Assembly (NCBI GenBank): GCA_017474455.1
Contig: JAFVHP010000012.1
Span: forward strand, 1 to 64,000
Direction: 5' to 3'
DNA: 64,000 bases
Source: Lachnospiraceae bacterium
GTDB lineage: Bacteria; Bacillota; Clostridia; Lachnospirales; Lachnospiraceae
The notes beneath the pieces were generated by a model. The model saw only the letters and a list, made by a program, of their open reading frames with translations, was not told the origin of the DNA and searched no databases. Shown here piece by piece: positions 34,171-42,304 of the stretch. A program made the translations under genes and the position numbers. The number at the start of each line of letters is the position of its first letter. The stretch's first letter is position 1.

Positions 34171-35337
34171 ATGTTTAAGAGAAGTATAATAAACAGATAT
34201 CTGGCCGCCGCCGCGGCACTTACGACAGCGGCTGCCCTCGTTTTTCTTCCCTGCGCTTCCTTTATCAGCCGTGCAGAAGAGGCCGATATTGAGGACGAAG
34301 AAGAATACGTTATCGCGGAAGAGACCGTGGACACCGTATATTACGATGAGGACGGCGAACCGACCGCAACCGGCAGCGCCATTATCCTTTTCGATACAGT
34401 GACAGGCGAGATCCTCGCGACAGATTATTACGATGAGGACGGCGAATTTCTTTTCAGGGCCGAGATCGACCCCGAAGCGGATATCCGTCTGTACGCGAAA
34501 TATGCCGGCAGGCCCGCTCTTTTGAAAGTCGAGCCCGGTTACCTCATTGAAGAGGAGATCACCGCGTCCGAGCTGGCAGAGTATGTTATTGACGCGATGT
34601 CCGACGTTGAAAGCCTCAGCTATTCAGCCCTGACTGACTTGAACTGCACGATCGGCGCCCAGGGCATGTCCCTGGATATGGCTTTGCAGATCGGTATCGA
34701 TATGGAAGCCGTCGACGATCCGGTCGCTTCCCACATGCTCATGGACTATACCATGCAGATGATGGGCCAGGAGATGTCGCAGGAGATGGAAGTCTATGTC
34801 GTTCCCGGTGAAGACGAGGATACTCTGATCACCTATACCAGGCAGATCTCCGACGGAGAAGCTTCCGACTGGGAAAAGGATGAGATCGATTATTATACGC
34901 CTTCCGAGAGCAATCTCTACAACAGCAGCGTCTTTGAAAAGATCCGCGACGGCGAGATCGAAGCCGTCGTCGGCACAGATACAGTCTTTGTCGACGGCAT
35001 CGAATGCTATTTCATGGACGGCATTATCTCCGGCGAGGACCTGCAGGAGATCTCCGGATATATGATGTCCGGCGGCCAGGAAGACGCGGACCTTTTCGAT
35101 ACGGAAAACGTGGACTTCAGTGAAGTGGAAGCGCAGATGACAGTATTCGTAAATGCGGAAGACTGCACGCTTGTAGCCATGCAGCTGGACTGCCTGTCGC
35201 TGGCACAGGCCCTGCTGGCGGATTCCATGGGCTTCGATGAAGAAGAGGTGGAGCTGGAGGTCCGCAACTTCGACATGCTCATGAGATATCTGGACTACAA
35301 TATCGATTCGATCGAGATCCCGGATTTTGATGAATGA
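34171..35337 (+). CDS. Secreted acidic protein of unknown function (LppX/DUF6612-like)
   Basis: A 388-residue protein with a Sec signal peptide (basic start, Ala-rich core, probable cleavage near SRAEEA at about 33) and no lipobox or wall-anchor motif. The mature part is strongly acidic. Residues 50-95 contain the repeat YYDEDGE twice, encoded by 20 identical bases. The C-terminal 250 residues alternate strands and acidic turns and recall the LppX/LolA-like DUF6612 group; that is a tentative fold guess. AAAGGAG precedes the ATG at 34171. It is transcribed alone, converging on the deglycosidase-like genes. Confidence 0.65.
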   Translation: MFKRSIINRYLAAAAALTTAAALVFLPCASFISRAEEADIEDEEEYVIAEETVDTVYYDEDGEPTATGSAIILFDTVTGEILATDYYDEDGEFLFRAEIDPEADIRLYAKYAGRPALLKVEPGYLIEEEITASELAEYVIDAMSDVESLSYSALTDLNCTIGAQGMSLDMALQIGIDMEAVDDPVASHMLMDYTMQMMGQEMSQEMEVYVVPGEDEDTLITYTRQISDGEASDWEKDEIDYYTPSESNLYNSSVFEKIRDGEIEAVVGTDTVFVDGIECYFMDGIISGEDLQEISGYMMSGGQEDADLFDTENVDFSEVEAQMTVFVNAEDCTLVAMQLDCLSLAQALLADSMGFDEEEVELEVRNFDMLMRYLDYNIDSIEIPDFDE

Positions 35338-35385
35338 CTTTCGTCCCGGCGGGACAGAACATAAACATCCGGAAAAGATATGAAA

Positions 35386-35415
35386 AGAAGGCCGCTGCAA
35401 ATGCAGCGGCCTTCT
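35386..35415. terminator. Bidirectional terminator
   Basis: A perfect 13-bp stem, AGAAGGCCGCTGC with GCAGCGGCCTTCT around an AAAT loop, sits between convergent genes ending at 35337 and 35455. A short T-rich tail follows on the plus strand. Confidence 0.8.
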
Positions 35416-35454
35416 CTGTTGCTGATCTTATCTGTTTACGACTGCAGTCGGATC

Positions 35455-36456
35455 TTATTCCCCGAGCAGCTTTGCCATCATCTTATGATGCAGCTTCAGC
35501 TCATTCATTTCATAAGATGTGTCATTGCCATCCGGTGTCTGGTAAAAGCCCTGGCCTTCGAATTCGGAAGAGATGAAGCCGTCGTAGCCGATCTCCTTCA
35601 TGACCGCGAAAGGCTCTTCGTAATTGATGCCGGTCTCTGTCAGGGTCTCGGGATCGATCTCATAGAACTTGCCGTGGAAGTGCACGATCAGGTCTTTGTA
35701 TTTGCGGATAACATCAGGATCCGAATAGGCGCTGCGGCTGTTGCGCATGATGAAGCCCATCTCGGCAGGGTTAAGACCGCCCATTTCCTTTTCCAGCTGC
35801 GGACGGAGTGCTGCCATGGCAGCATAGCCGCTCTTGTATGTTTTTACGACCGCGTCGACCACTTCGGGGCGGGCGCCTGCTGCGAGAGCCTGCTGCTGGT
35901 TGATCCTGTTGGGCTGATACTGGAAAATGCCGAAATCGGGGATAAGGCCGACATAAGGGGAATCCACCCTGGCGCACATCTCCAGATAGCGCTGCATCCA
36001 GGGAGCGTCAAAGGACATGGGAGCATGGATCTCCAGACCCATCTTAACGTTATAATATTCCGCGATGGAAGCGGAAGCTTCTACGACTTCCGCGCGGACA
36101 GGGGTCAGCACACGGATGCACTTGAAGCCGAGACGGGAAGCGAGCTTTAAGTCTTTCTCCATTTCCTGGACCTGTTCCTTAAGGGTCAGGATCCTGCCTT
36201 TATACAGCATCCAGTCGATGAAGCTGTCCATGCAGCTGGGCTCCGTGCCGTACTTTGCCATCAGATCCTTCCACCAGTCGACATCCTTTTCCGAAGGATC
36301 CGGATAGCTGCCGACGGGCATCTGTTCAGCCAGGAGTTCGATACCGGTCGCGCCGAGCTCTTCCGCAACGAATTTAACGCAGCCTTCCAGGTCAAGGATT
36401 CCGTTGTAATAGGAATCCTGGAGACTGTATAAGGAAACACCTCTTTTGATAGCCAT
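35455..36456 (-). CDS. Sugar phosphate isomerase/epimerase-like TIM barrel; probable C-glycoside deglycosidase large subunit
   Basis: A 333-residue xylose-isomerase-like TIM barrel. Metal ligands expected for the family are visible: Glu142 (MGLEIHAP), Asp174 (LIPDFG), His259/His261 (VHFHGK) and Glu298/300 (SSEFEGQ). The next gene upstream encodes a DUF6379 protein, and this pairing is that of the DgpB-DgpC/DfgAB C-glycoside deglycosidases of gut anaerobes, which cleave the C-C bond between sugar and aromatic ring after oxidation of the sugar at C3. No Gfo/Idh/MocA sugar oxidase is adjacent, so its substrate is unknown. AAGGA lies before the ATG. Confidence 0.78.
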   Translation of the reverse strand: MAIKRGVSLYSLQDSYYNGILDLEGCVKFVAEELGATGIELLAEQMPVGSYPDPSEKDVDWWKDLMAKYGTEPSCMDSFIDWMLYKGRILTLKEQVQEMEKDLKLASRLGFKCIRVLTPVRAEVVEASASIAEYYNVKMGLEIHAPMSFDAPWMQRYLEMCARVDSPYVGLIPDFGIFQYQPNRINQQQALAAGARPEVVDAVVKTYKSGYAAMAALRPQLEKEMGGLNPAEMGFIMRNSRSAYSDPDVIRKYKDLIVHFHGKFYEIDPETLTETGINYEEPFAVMKEIGYDGFISSEFEGQGFYQTPDGNDTSYEMNELKLHHKMMAKLLGE

Positions 36457-36535
36457 TATTTTATCCTTCCTGCGGTGTCATATGGACCGCTGATACGTTC
36501 ATATTCTGTTATCGTGCTTTCGTATGTCCTGCAGG

Positions 36536-36931
36536 TCAGCCGCCTGTTACGGAAACATACTTGGCGCATTTTGAAGGAAACGCGCCGCCCATGTAGGAAA
36601 TACGGATCGCGACCGTGGCCTCGACCATATGGCCGCCCATTCCGAACCCGCCCAGGCGGGGTACGAAAACAGTCGCTTTTTCACCGAATTCCCAGCGGAG
36701 CGTGGTCATCGTGGCCATCTCGGCAAAAGTAAAGGTGCCGTCCTTGGTCGTAAATTTCAGCTGATCCTTTGTATAGACCTCGTTGTCATACTTGATCTCG
36801 ATGTTCTCTACAAGGCTGAGCGCAACACCGCGGTAATAGGGGATCCTGAGCTTGACGGAAAAACCGACCGGAATACCGTCAACGAGGACATCCTCCACAT
36901 CTTCGGGCATCATCATCTGATTAACGTTCAT
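36536..36931 (-). CDS. DUF6379 protein; probable C-glycoside deglycosidase small subunit
   Basis: A 131-residue beta-rich protein matching the small subunit of C-glycoside deglycosidases (DUF6379), with IPVGFSVKLRIPYYRG near residue 22 and FVPRLGGFGMGGHMVEA near 90. In characterised complexes the small subunit packs against the TIM-barrel subunit and completes the active site. The ATG at 36931 has GGGAGGT four bases upstream. The large-subunit gene follows 79 bases downstream. A promoter-like sequence precedes it at 37010-37038, so the pair may be transcribed separately from the aldo/keto reductase. Confidence 0.78.
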   Translation of the reverse strand: MNVNQMMMPEDVEDVLVDGIPVGFSVKLRIPYYRGVALSLVENIEIKYDNEVYTKDQLKFTTKDGTFTFAEMATMTTLRWEFGEKATVFVPRLGGFGMGGHMVEATVAIRISYMGGAFPSKCAKYVSVTGG

Positions 36932-37009
36932 ATTAACCTCCCGTACATTGTTTTTGCTGAAATACCTTCTTTCCCTGCCGGCTACCGGCCGGGACCGTTC
37001 ATATAAATA

Positions 37010-37038
37010 ATTGTGCGTTCTGCACTCTGTCCTGTCAA
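37010..37038 (-). promoter_or_regulatory. Probable promoter for the deglycosidase-like pair
   Basis: Minus strand TTGACA (37038-37033), 17-bp spacer, CACAAT (37015-37010). The -35 is perfect and the -10 matches 4 of 6. It lies about 80 bases before the DUF6379 start. Confidence 0.5.
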
Positions 37039-37085
37039 CAAAATCCCCTGACAGATCCTGCTCTTCGTCTAATTTCACAAACGGC

Positions 37086-38237
37086 TTATTTCCTTGCGGG
37101 CATCGCGCCGGGCTGCGCTGCCGGTCCTTCCATGCTCACGCAGTCCTTCAGGAGCGAAATGATCTCCAGATGCTGCGGGCAGGCATCCTCGCACTGGCCG
37201 CACTGTATGCAGTCGCTGGCTTTGCCTTTGCCCTGCGTGACGATGGTATACTCCCTCTTGATCCTGAACTCGGGGCTTCCTTTCTTGCGGTTCTCCACGG
37301 TGAAGATATCCGGGATCGGGATGCCCATGGGACAGCCTTTGGTGCAGTAGCGGCAGCCGGTGCAGGGGATGGCCTGGTCGGCATCCAGCGCTTCCTGCGC
37401 TTTCCGGATCACTTCCTCCTCCTTTTCCGAGAGCGGTCTGAAGTCGCGCATATAGCTTAAGTTGTCTTCCATCTGGGCAAGGCTGCTCATGCCGCTTAAG
37501 ACGACGCCGATGTTCTCCTTGCTGGCGACATAGCGGACCGCCCAGCTGGCATAGGAAGCTTCCGGATCAGCTTCGTCGAAGATAGCCTTTACCGTGTCGA
37601 TGGGGTCCGCGAGGATACCTCCCTTTACAGGCTCCATAACGATCACGGGCAGGCCGTGCTCCTTACAGATCTCCCAGTTGCGCCTGGACGCCACGCCGGG
37701 ATTCTCCCAGTCAGCGTAGTTGATCTGGAGCTGTACGAACTCCGCTTCCGGGTGCGCTTCCAGAACCTCTTCCAGAAGTTCCGGGTCCGCATGGAAAGAA
37801 AAGCCGAGGTGCCTGATCAGGCCCTTTTCCTTCTGCTCCAGCGCAAATTCCCAGAGATGGAATTTTTCATAATTCTGATAATTCGACCTCTGGAAAGCAT
37901 GCAGCAGGTAATAGTCGAAATATCCGGCGCCGGTCCTTTCAAGGCTGGTGTAAAATTCCTGCTTCAGGGTCTCTTCATCCAGGTCCGCGCCCATGGCGAT
38001 CAGCTTGGTGGCCAGCGTGTAACTGTCCCTGGGATAGCGCTCGACCAGCGCTTTCTTTATGGCTTCCTCACTGCCCGGGTAGGCAAAGGCCGTGTCAAAA
38101 TATGTGCCGCCTGCCTCCATGAACTTGTCGACCATCTGCGAGGTCTCTTCGACGTTGATCGAACCGTCGGCCAGCTTGGGCAGGCGCATCAGGCCGAAGC
38201 CGAGTTTGAAAAGATCTTTTCTGAAAATATCGCTCAT
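37086..38237 (-). CDS. Aldo/keto reductase with C-terminal ferredoxin domain
   Basis: A 383-residue protein. Residues 1-280 are an aldo/keto reductase barrel (GFGLMRLP, catalytic Asp-Tyr in FDTAFAYPG, Lys in LATKL, His in YLLHAF). Residues about 295-365 add two ferredoxin-type clusters (CTGCRYCTKGCP and CIQCGQCEDACP). Such fused enzymes are common in anaerobes and may link carbonyl reduction to ferredoxin. AGGAGAGGGG precedes the ATG at 38237. It has its own promoter and lies upstream of the deglycosidase-like pair, so a role in sugar-ring redox is an attractive but unproven idea. Confidence 0.88.
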   Translation of the reverse strand: MSDIFRKDLFKLGFGLMRLPKLADGSINVEETSQMVDKFMEAGGTYFDTAFAYPGSEEAIKKALVERYPRDSYTLATKLIAMGADLDEETLKQEFYTSLERTGAGYFDYYLLHAFQRSNYQNYEKFHLWEFALEQKEKGLIRHLGFSFHADPELLEEVLEAHPEAEFVQLQINYADWENPGVASRRNWEICKEHGLPVIVMEPVKGGILADPIDTVKAIFDEADPEASYASWAVRYVASKENIGVVLSGMSSLAQMEDNLSYMRDFRPLSEKEEEVIRKAQEALDADQAIPCTGCRYCTKGCPMGIPIPDIFTVENRKKGSPEFRIKREYTIVTQGKGKASDCIQCGQCEDACPQHLEIISLLKDCVSMEGPAAQPGAMPARK

Positions 38238-38302
38238 TCTTAAAACCCCTCTCCTGTGGACTGTCATAACTGAATATGCAGATCAAAGCCTCTACATGTA
38301 TT

Positions 38303-38331
38303 ATTATGCGTGCCTTTCGCTTCCCGTTCAA
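38303..38331 (-). promoter_or_regulatory. Promoter for the aldo/keto reductase gene
   Basis: Minus strand TTGAAC (38331-38326), exactly 17 bp, CATAAT (38308-38303). It sits just after the terminator of the upstream GGGtGRT operon, as expected for a new unit. Confidence 0.65.
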
Positions 38332-38383
38332 GCGTCCGTCCGGACATTCGCGAAAGGCTTTCACACGGGCTTTCCAGATGCAT

Positions 38384-38415
38384 AAAAAAAGATCCGGGAG
38401 AAAAATCTCCCGGAT
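38384..38415 (-). terminator. Strong terminator of the GGGtGRT operon (bidirectional in form)
   Basis: A 10-bp perfect stem, ATCCGGGAGA with TCTCCCGGAT, is followed on the minus strand by CTTTTTTT. On the plus strand six T residues also follow (38418-38423). Confidence 0.93.
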
Positions 38416-38446
38416 GCTTTTTTGAATTTTTGTTATGTCAGTCGGA

Positions 38447-39463
38447 TCAGTTCATTGCCTGCTGTACGGCGACTGCAACAGCAACGGTCATGCCGACCAT
38501 CGGGTTGTTGCCTGCGCCGAGGAAGCCCATCATCTCAACATGGGCGGGAACAGAAGAGGAACCTGCGAACTGCGCGTCGGAATGCATACGGCCGAGGGTA
38601 TCGGTCATACCATAGGAAGCAGGGCCTGCTGCCATGTTGTCCGGATGGAGCGTACGGCCTGTGCCGCCGCCGGAAGCAACTGAGAAATACTTCTTGCCGG
38701 CTTCCCAGCGTTCCTTCTTGTATGTGCCTGCAACGGGGTGCTGGAAGCGGGTAGGGTTCGTGGAGTTGCCGGTGATGGAAACATCCGCGCCTTCATGCCA
38801 CATGATGGCAACGCCTTCACGTACGTCGTCAGCGCCGTAGCAGTTGACCTTCGCGCGCTCGCCGTCGGAATATGCGGTCTTGCTGACGATCTGCAGCGCG
38901 TGGTCTTCCTTGACGTCGGCTGACAGATAATCATACTTGGTCTGCACATATGTGAAACCGTTGATACGGCTGATGATCATGGCCGCATCTTTTCCGAGTC
39001 CGTTCAGGATGACGCGGAGGGGTTTCTGGCGGACTTTGTTGGCGTTAAGGGCGATCTTGATCGCGCCTTCAGCAGCCGCGAAAGACTCATGGCCTGCAAG
39101 GAATGCAAAGCACTCTGTCTCTTCGTCCAGAAGCATCGCGCCCAGATTGCCGTGGCCGATACCGACCTGGCGCTGGTCCGCTACGGAACCGGGAATGCAG
39201 AAGGCCTGAAGGCCCTGGCCGATATATCTCGCGGCATCGGCAGCGCTCTTCGCGCCTTCCTTCATGGCAATCGCCGCGCCGAGCTCATACGCCCATTTTA
39301 CGTTCTCAAAGCAGATAGGCTGTGTGCTCTCTACGATACTGTAAGCATCAACGCCCTTGCCGTTGGTAAAAGCCTTTACATCTTCAAAGCTGCCGAATCC
39401 GTACTTGTCAAGAACGGGCTGCAGCTGAGGCATACGTCCTTCATAATTTTCAAATAAAGCCAT
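38447..39463 (-). CDS. GGGtGRT protein
   Basis: A 338-residue member of the GGGtGRT family, named for the motif seen here as ASGGGTGRTLHPDN near residue 280. These proteins occur next to a NifU-like scaffold in many anaerobic Clostridia, as here (17-base gap). The function is unknown; no cofactor-binding Cys cluster is apparent. The C terminus is Val/Ala-rich (VGMTVAVAVAV). It is last in a transcript with the NifU-like gene and ends at a strong terminator. Confidence 0.88.
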   Translation of the reverse strand: MALFENYEGRMPQLQPVLDKYGFGSFEDVKAFTNGKGVDAYSIVESTQPICFENVKWAYELGAAIAMKEGAKSAADAARYIGQGLQAFCIPGSVADQRQVGIGHGNLGAMLLDEETECFAFLAGHESFAAAEGAIKIALNANKVRQKPLRVILNGLGKDAAMIISRINGFTYVQTKYDYLSADVKEDHALQIVSKTAYSDGERAKVNCYGADDVREGVAIMWHEGADVSITGNSTNPTRFQHPVAGTYKKERWEAGKKYFSVASGGGTGRTLHPDNMAAGPASYGMTDTLGRMHSDAQFAGSSSVPAHVEMMGFLGAGNNPMVGMTVAVAVAVQQAMN

Positions 39464-39480
39464 AGTAACTGCACCTCCCC

Positions 39481-40182
39481 TTATTCTTTACGCGGATCGA
39501 TCCACTTGACAGCGCCGTCTTCTTCCTTGAAGCGGCCATAGGTACCGAGATTCTTCTCATAAGCCTCGTTGGGTGACATGCCGTTCTTGATGGCATCCAT
39601 CATCTTGCCAAGGCTGAGGAACTGGTAGCCGCATACCTGGTCGTCTTTGTCGAGGGCCATCTTTACGACATAGCCTTCTGTCATTTCCAGGTAACGTGTT
39701 CCCTTTTCAAGGGTTCCGTACATCGTACCGACCATGGAGCGGAGGCCTTTGCCCAGGTCTTCCAGACCGGCGCCGATGCGGAGACCGTCATCGGAGAACG
39801 CGGACTGTGTACGGCCGTACACGATCTGTAAGAACAGTTCTCTCATGGCGGTGTTGATGGCGTCGCAGACAAGGTCTGTATTCAGAGCTTCAAGGAGAGT
39901 TTTGCCGGGCAGGATCTCACTGGCCATAGCCGCGGAGTGGGTCATGCCGGAGCAGCCGATCGTTTCGACCAGGGCTTCCTGGATGATGCCGTCCTTGACG
40001 TTAAGGCTCAGCTTGCAGCAGCCCTGCTGCGGTGCGCACCAGCCGATGCCGTGCGTATAACCGGAAATGTCTTTGATCTCTTTCGCCTGTACCCATTTTC
40101 CTTCTTCAGGGATCGGTGCAGGTCCATGATTTGGTCCTTTGGCAACGCAAATCATTTCTTCTACTTCTTTTGTATATTGCAT
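39481..40182 (-). CDS. NifU/IscU-like iron-sulfur scaffold protein (GGGtGRT partner)
   Basis: A 233-residue protein with an IscU/NifU-N-type fold. Cys residues occur in GWCAPQQGCCKL (about 48-57) and IGCSGMTHSAAMAS (about 75-80), in positions typical of the scaffold family. It lacks the NifU C-terminal thioredoxin-like domain. AGGAGGG lies eight bases before the ATG. It is the first gene of the pair with the GGGtGRT gene, and the two proteins probably act together in an anaerobe-specific iron-sulfur task; no nifS/iscS gene is nearby. Confidence 0.83.
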   Translation of the reverse strand: MQYTKEVEEMICVAKGPNHGPAPIPEEGKWVQAKEIKDISGYTHGIGWCAPQQGCCKLSLNVKDGIIQEALVETIGCSGMTHSAAMASEILPGKTLLEALNTDLVCDAINTAMRELFLQIVYGRTQSAFSDDGLRIGAGLEDLGKGLRSMVGTMYGTLEKGTRYLEMTEGYVVKMALDKDDQVCGYQFLSLGKMMDAIKNGMSPNEAYEKNLGTYGRFKEEDGAVKWIDPRKE

Positions 40183-40353
40183 ATGAAACGTTCCCTCCTG
40201 TTAATATAGTGGTTATTGCAGATCATACATCTGTTTTACCATATTGTTCTGGATGCATGCAACGGATATCTGCCGAATATGCAACACTTCAGGGGCTTAG
40301 AGGCAGTTGCCCGGAAGTCTTCCTCCGGCTTCGTGCGTCGCATCCGCAGAACT

Positions 40354-40638
40354 TCAGTCGTCGCAGTCAAAGATCGCCTTTTTCTCGACCCTGTCCCCGT
40401 ACTCCGTCTTCCATCTGATATGCGGTTCCGATACGTCGTAGGCCGGAAGAGCTTCCTTATCCATGTCCATGACGATCATCAGGTCATACCGGTTCTCCCT
40501 GTCCGAATTCGACAGTTTCAGCTCCACCCCGCGGATCCCGGGGATCGAAAGCGTTTCTTCGAAAATGCTGCGCACCGGGCCGGCCAGCGCTTTTACATCC
40601 GTTCCTTTTGTAAACTTGACGATGATGTGATGCTTCAT
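40354..40638 (-). CDS. Dabb (stress-responsive A/B barrel) domain protein
   Basis: A 94-residue ferredoxin-like A/B-barrel protein: MKHHIIVKFTKGTDV start, central GIRGVELKLSNSDRENRYDLMIVMDM (key part NRYDLMIVM) and the closing HIRWKTEYGDRV. The family forms dimers that bind small molecules; the role is unknown. AGGAGG lies before the ATG. It lies upstream of the NifU-like gene on the same strand with a 170-bp gap in which no clear promoter was seen. Confidence 0.82.
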   Translation of the reverse strand: MKHHIIVKFTKGTDVKALAGPVRSIFEETLSIPGIRGVELKLSNSDRENRYDLMIVMDMDKEALPAYDVSEPHIRWKTEYGDRVEKKAIFDCDD

Positions 40639-40764
40639 AATGTTCCTCCTGTGCCGTTTTCATAAAAGCAAAACTGCGCGGCAGCCTTTACAGGCCGCTG
40701 CGCAGGGATCTTTCCGGAGATCTGTTTCCATCCGGTCTTATCAGTTGATCTGTCTGCCGTTATA

Positions 40765-40995
40765 TCAGTCGATCAGGCCGAGTTCCGCATTGACATACTC
40801 TGCCACTTCGTCGGAATCCAGGCCGTGGACGTAGCAGGCCTGCTCCAGGGTCTCGCCCAGGGCAGCAGGGCAGCTGATGCAGCCCATGCCGCAGTTCATC
40901 AGTGCATAAGCGGCATCGGGATACATTTTCAGGATATCGCCGACGATCATGTCCTTAGTGACCAGTATCATTTCTGCTGTGGTCTGTTCTGCCAT
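40765..40995 (-). CDS. DUF1858 redox-disulfide domain protein
   Basis: A 76-residue protein of the DUF1858 (hybrid-cluster-protein-associated redox disulfide) family, with the cysteines in NCGMGCISCPAALGETLEQA. It begins with the helical AEMILVTKDMIVGDILKMYP segment (key part VGDILKMYP). AAGGAGA lies eight bases before the ATG at 40995, which is chosen over an upstream in-frame ATG with no ribosome site. Small proteins of this family may act as thiol redox carriers; no partner gene is adjacent. Confidence 0.85.
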   Translation of the reverse strand: MAEQTTAEMILVTKDMIVGDILKMYPDAAYALMNCGMGCISCPAALGETLEQACYVHGLDSDEVAEYVNAELGLID

Positions 40996-41126
40996 GTCTA
41001 TCTCCTTGTTCTTTCCGTTATCAGGCAGCATCCGAAATGCGCCATTCTCTTTTTTGAAATTGCTATAATATAATAACGCAAGGATTTTGAGGAATCAATC
41101 ATATTCAGAAAGATACGGTGGATATT

Positions 41127-41780
41127 ATGAAGATATACGATATCAGCAAAGAACTGTTCTCCGCCTCTGTCTATCCCGGAGACCCCGTCCCTTCGAAGCA
41201 AGAGGTGATGGGTTTTGACAAGGAAGTCCCCGACCACTGCCAGGTCACGATGCTGTCCCTCGGCAGCCATTCCGGCACGCACATGGACGCGCCGCGCCAT
41301 TTCGTACCGGGCGGGAAGGACATGGAAGAGCTTGACATCAGGAAATGCCTGGGTCCCTGTATCGTAGTCAGCGCCGGCGGCGATATCACGGCGGATATGG
41401 CGCGCGGGTGGATAAAAGAATGGGAGAGTTCTGACGGAGCATCCCCGGCTGCTTCGGGAGGCAGCCCGGAAGACGGAGAGAAGGCTTCTGCCGACGGGCT
41501 GCGCCTGCTCATCCGCGGGGACATCACGATCACGGAAGAGGCCGCACAGGTATTCGCGGACAGTTCCCTGTCCTGCCTGGGTGTCGAAGGCATGACCGTC
41601 GGAACGCAGGAGACCGGGGTCAGGATCCATCAGATCCTCCTTGGCGCGGAAGTCGTCATCATCGAAAGCCTGGTGCTCCGGGATGTGCCGGACGGCCGTT
41701 ACTTCCTGCACGCCCTGCCGCTGAAGATGCGCGGCCTGGACGGCTCGCCTGTCAGGGCGGTGCTGACGGCAGAGGAGTGA
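41127..41780 (+). CDS. Cyclase-family protein (kynurenine formamidase-like hydrolase)
   Basis: A 217-residue metal-dependent hydrolase of the cyclase/KynB family with the signature HSGTHMDAPRHF near residue 52-63, whose His and Asp bind metal. YPGDPVPS at the N terminus is typical. Residues about 100-122 form a Ser/Gly/Ala/Glu-rich insertion (DGASPAASGGSPEDGEKA) not found in usual members. The ATG at 41127 follows GGTGG. The substrate is uncertain: formylkynurenine, other N-formyl amides or cyclic esters. Its stop codon lies in an imperfect tandem duplication. Confidence 0.83.
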   Translation: MKIYDISKELFSASVYPGDPVPSKQEVMGFDKEVPDHCQVTMLSLGSHSGTHMDAPRHFVPGGKDMEELDIRKCLGPCIVVSAGGDITADMARGWIKEWESSDGASPAASGGSPEDGEKASADGLRLLIRGDITITEEAAQVFADSSLSCLGVEGMTVGTQETGVRIHQILLGAEVVIIESLVLRDVPDGRYFLHALPLKMRGLDGSPVRAVLTAEE

Positions 41781-41804
41781 CAGGGCGCGCTGGCGGCAGA
41801 GTGA
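41762..41804 (+). repeat. Imperfect tandem duplication spanning the cyclase stop codon
   Basis: GCTGACGGCAGAGGAGTGA (41762-41780, ending in the stop) recurs as GCTGGCGGCAGAGTGA (41789-41804), with one 3-base deletion and one substitution. Confidence 0.6.
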
Positions 41805-41869
41805 CGATACCCGAGTGTTCTAACCTGCAGGGCTGTTTTGCCTTATTCTCTTCTTGGATAATTCGGGCG

Positions 41870-42183
41870 GGCGGATACAAACCCGCGAGACCCAAATTGC
41901 AGCCGCTGCAGGATCTCATTTTGAACCTGCCAGCATCGTAAATCTAATATACAAGCGGTTACAGAGGCCCAAATAAATGCTTTTTGTCCGCTGCAAAATG
42001 GCAGATTTTTGTTCATTATATTTCCGATAAGGATACAGCCCGTCAAAAATGGATTCCTGAAGCGGACACAATCAAGTCACACTGAATTTATAACCGCTTA
42101 TCAGTCCATCTTAGGCCTGACAGACAGCAACAGATATGCGATATCAGCGGTTTCAATAATTATTTCCTGTTATTTGATCCGCT
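41870..42183. repeat. Four-module inverted half-site element, copy 1
   Basis: Four pairs of (A/G)GCGG facing CCGCT start at 41870/41903, 41954/41988, 42061/42094 and 42146/42179, so internal start-to-start spacing is 33, 34, 33 and 33. The linkers between modules are 46, 68 and 47 bases. GGCGGATACAAA in module 1 is the fullest half-site, and TCAAAAATGGATTC precedes module 3. The same geometry occurs at 52374-52686. The stretch is AT-rich compared with neighbouring genes. Apart from this element, the 41781-42304 gap holds only the duplicated cyclase end, a doubled CCGGGCATAA and a stem-loop. No coding sequence was found. Confidence 0.85.
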
Positions 42184-42229
42184 GACAGATCAAACAGCAT
42201 TGGAACCGGGCATAACCGGGCATAACAGA

Positions 42230-42268
42230 GACCGGCTGCGCCCGCCCTCAAGGCGGATGCAGCCGGTC
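42230..42268. terminator. Strong stem-loop downstream of the FakA-C-like gene
   Basis: GACCGGCTGC pairs with GCAGCCGGTC, and inside it CCGCC pairs with GGCGG around CTCAA. There is no T-run on the minus strand and only TTATTT on the plus strand, so termination strength is uncertain. Confidence 0.55.
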
Positions 42269-42304
42269 CTTATTTCCTTCATTCAGTTCCGCGGGATCTT
42301 TTCC

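Noticed and set aside
41870-42183. CRISPR array
   Set aside because: Half-sites are short, alternate in orientation and have unequal linkers (46/68/47), with no conserved 25-40-bp direct repeat and no cas genes nearby.
42252-42256. A fifth GGCGG module exactly 68 bp after module 4 of copy 1
   Set aside because: It lies within the GC-rich stem-loop at 42230-42268 and has no counterpart after copy 2, so it is probably chance.
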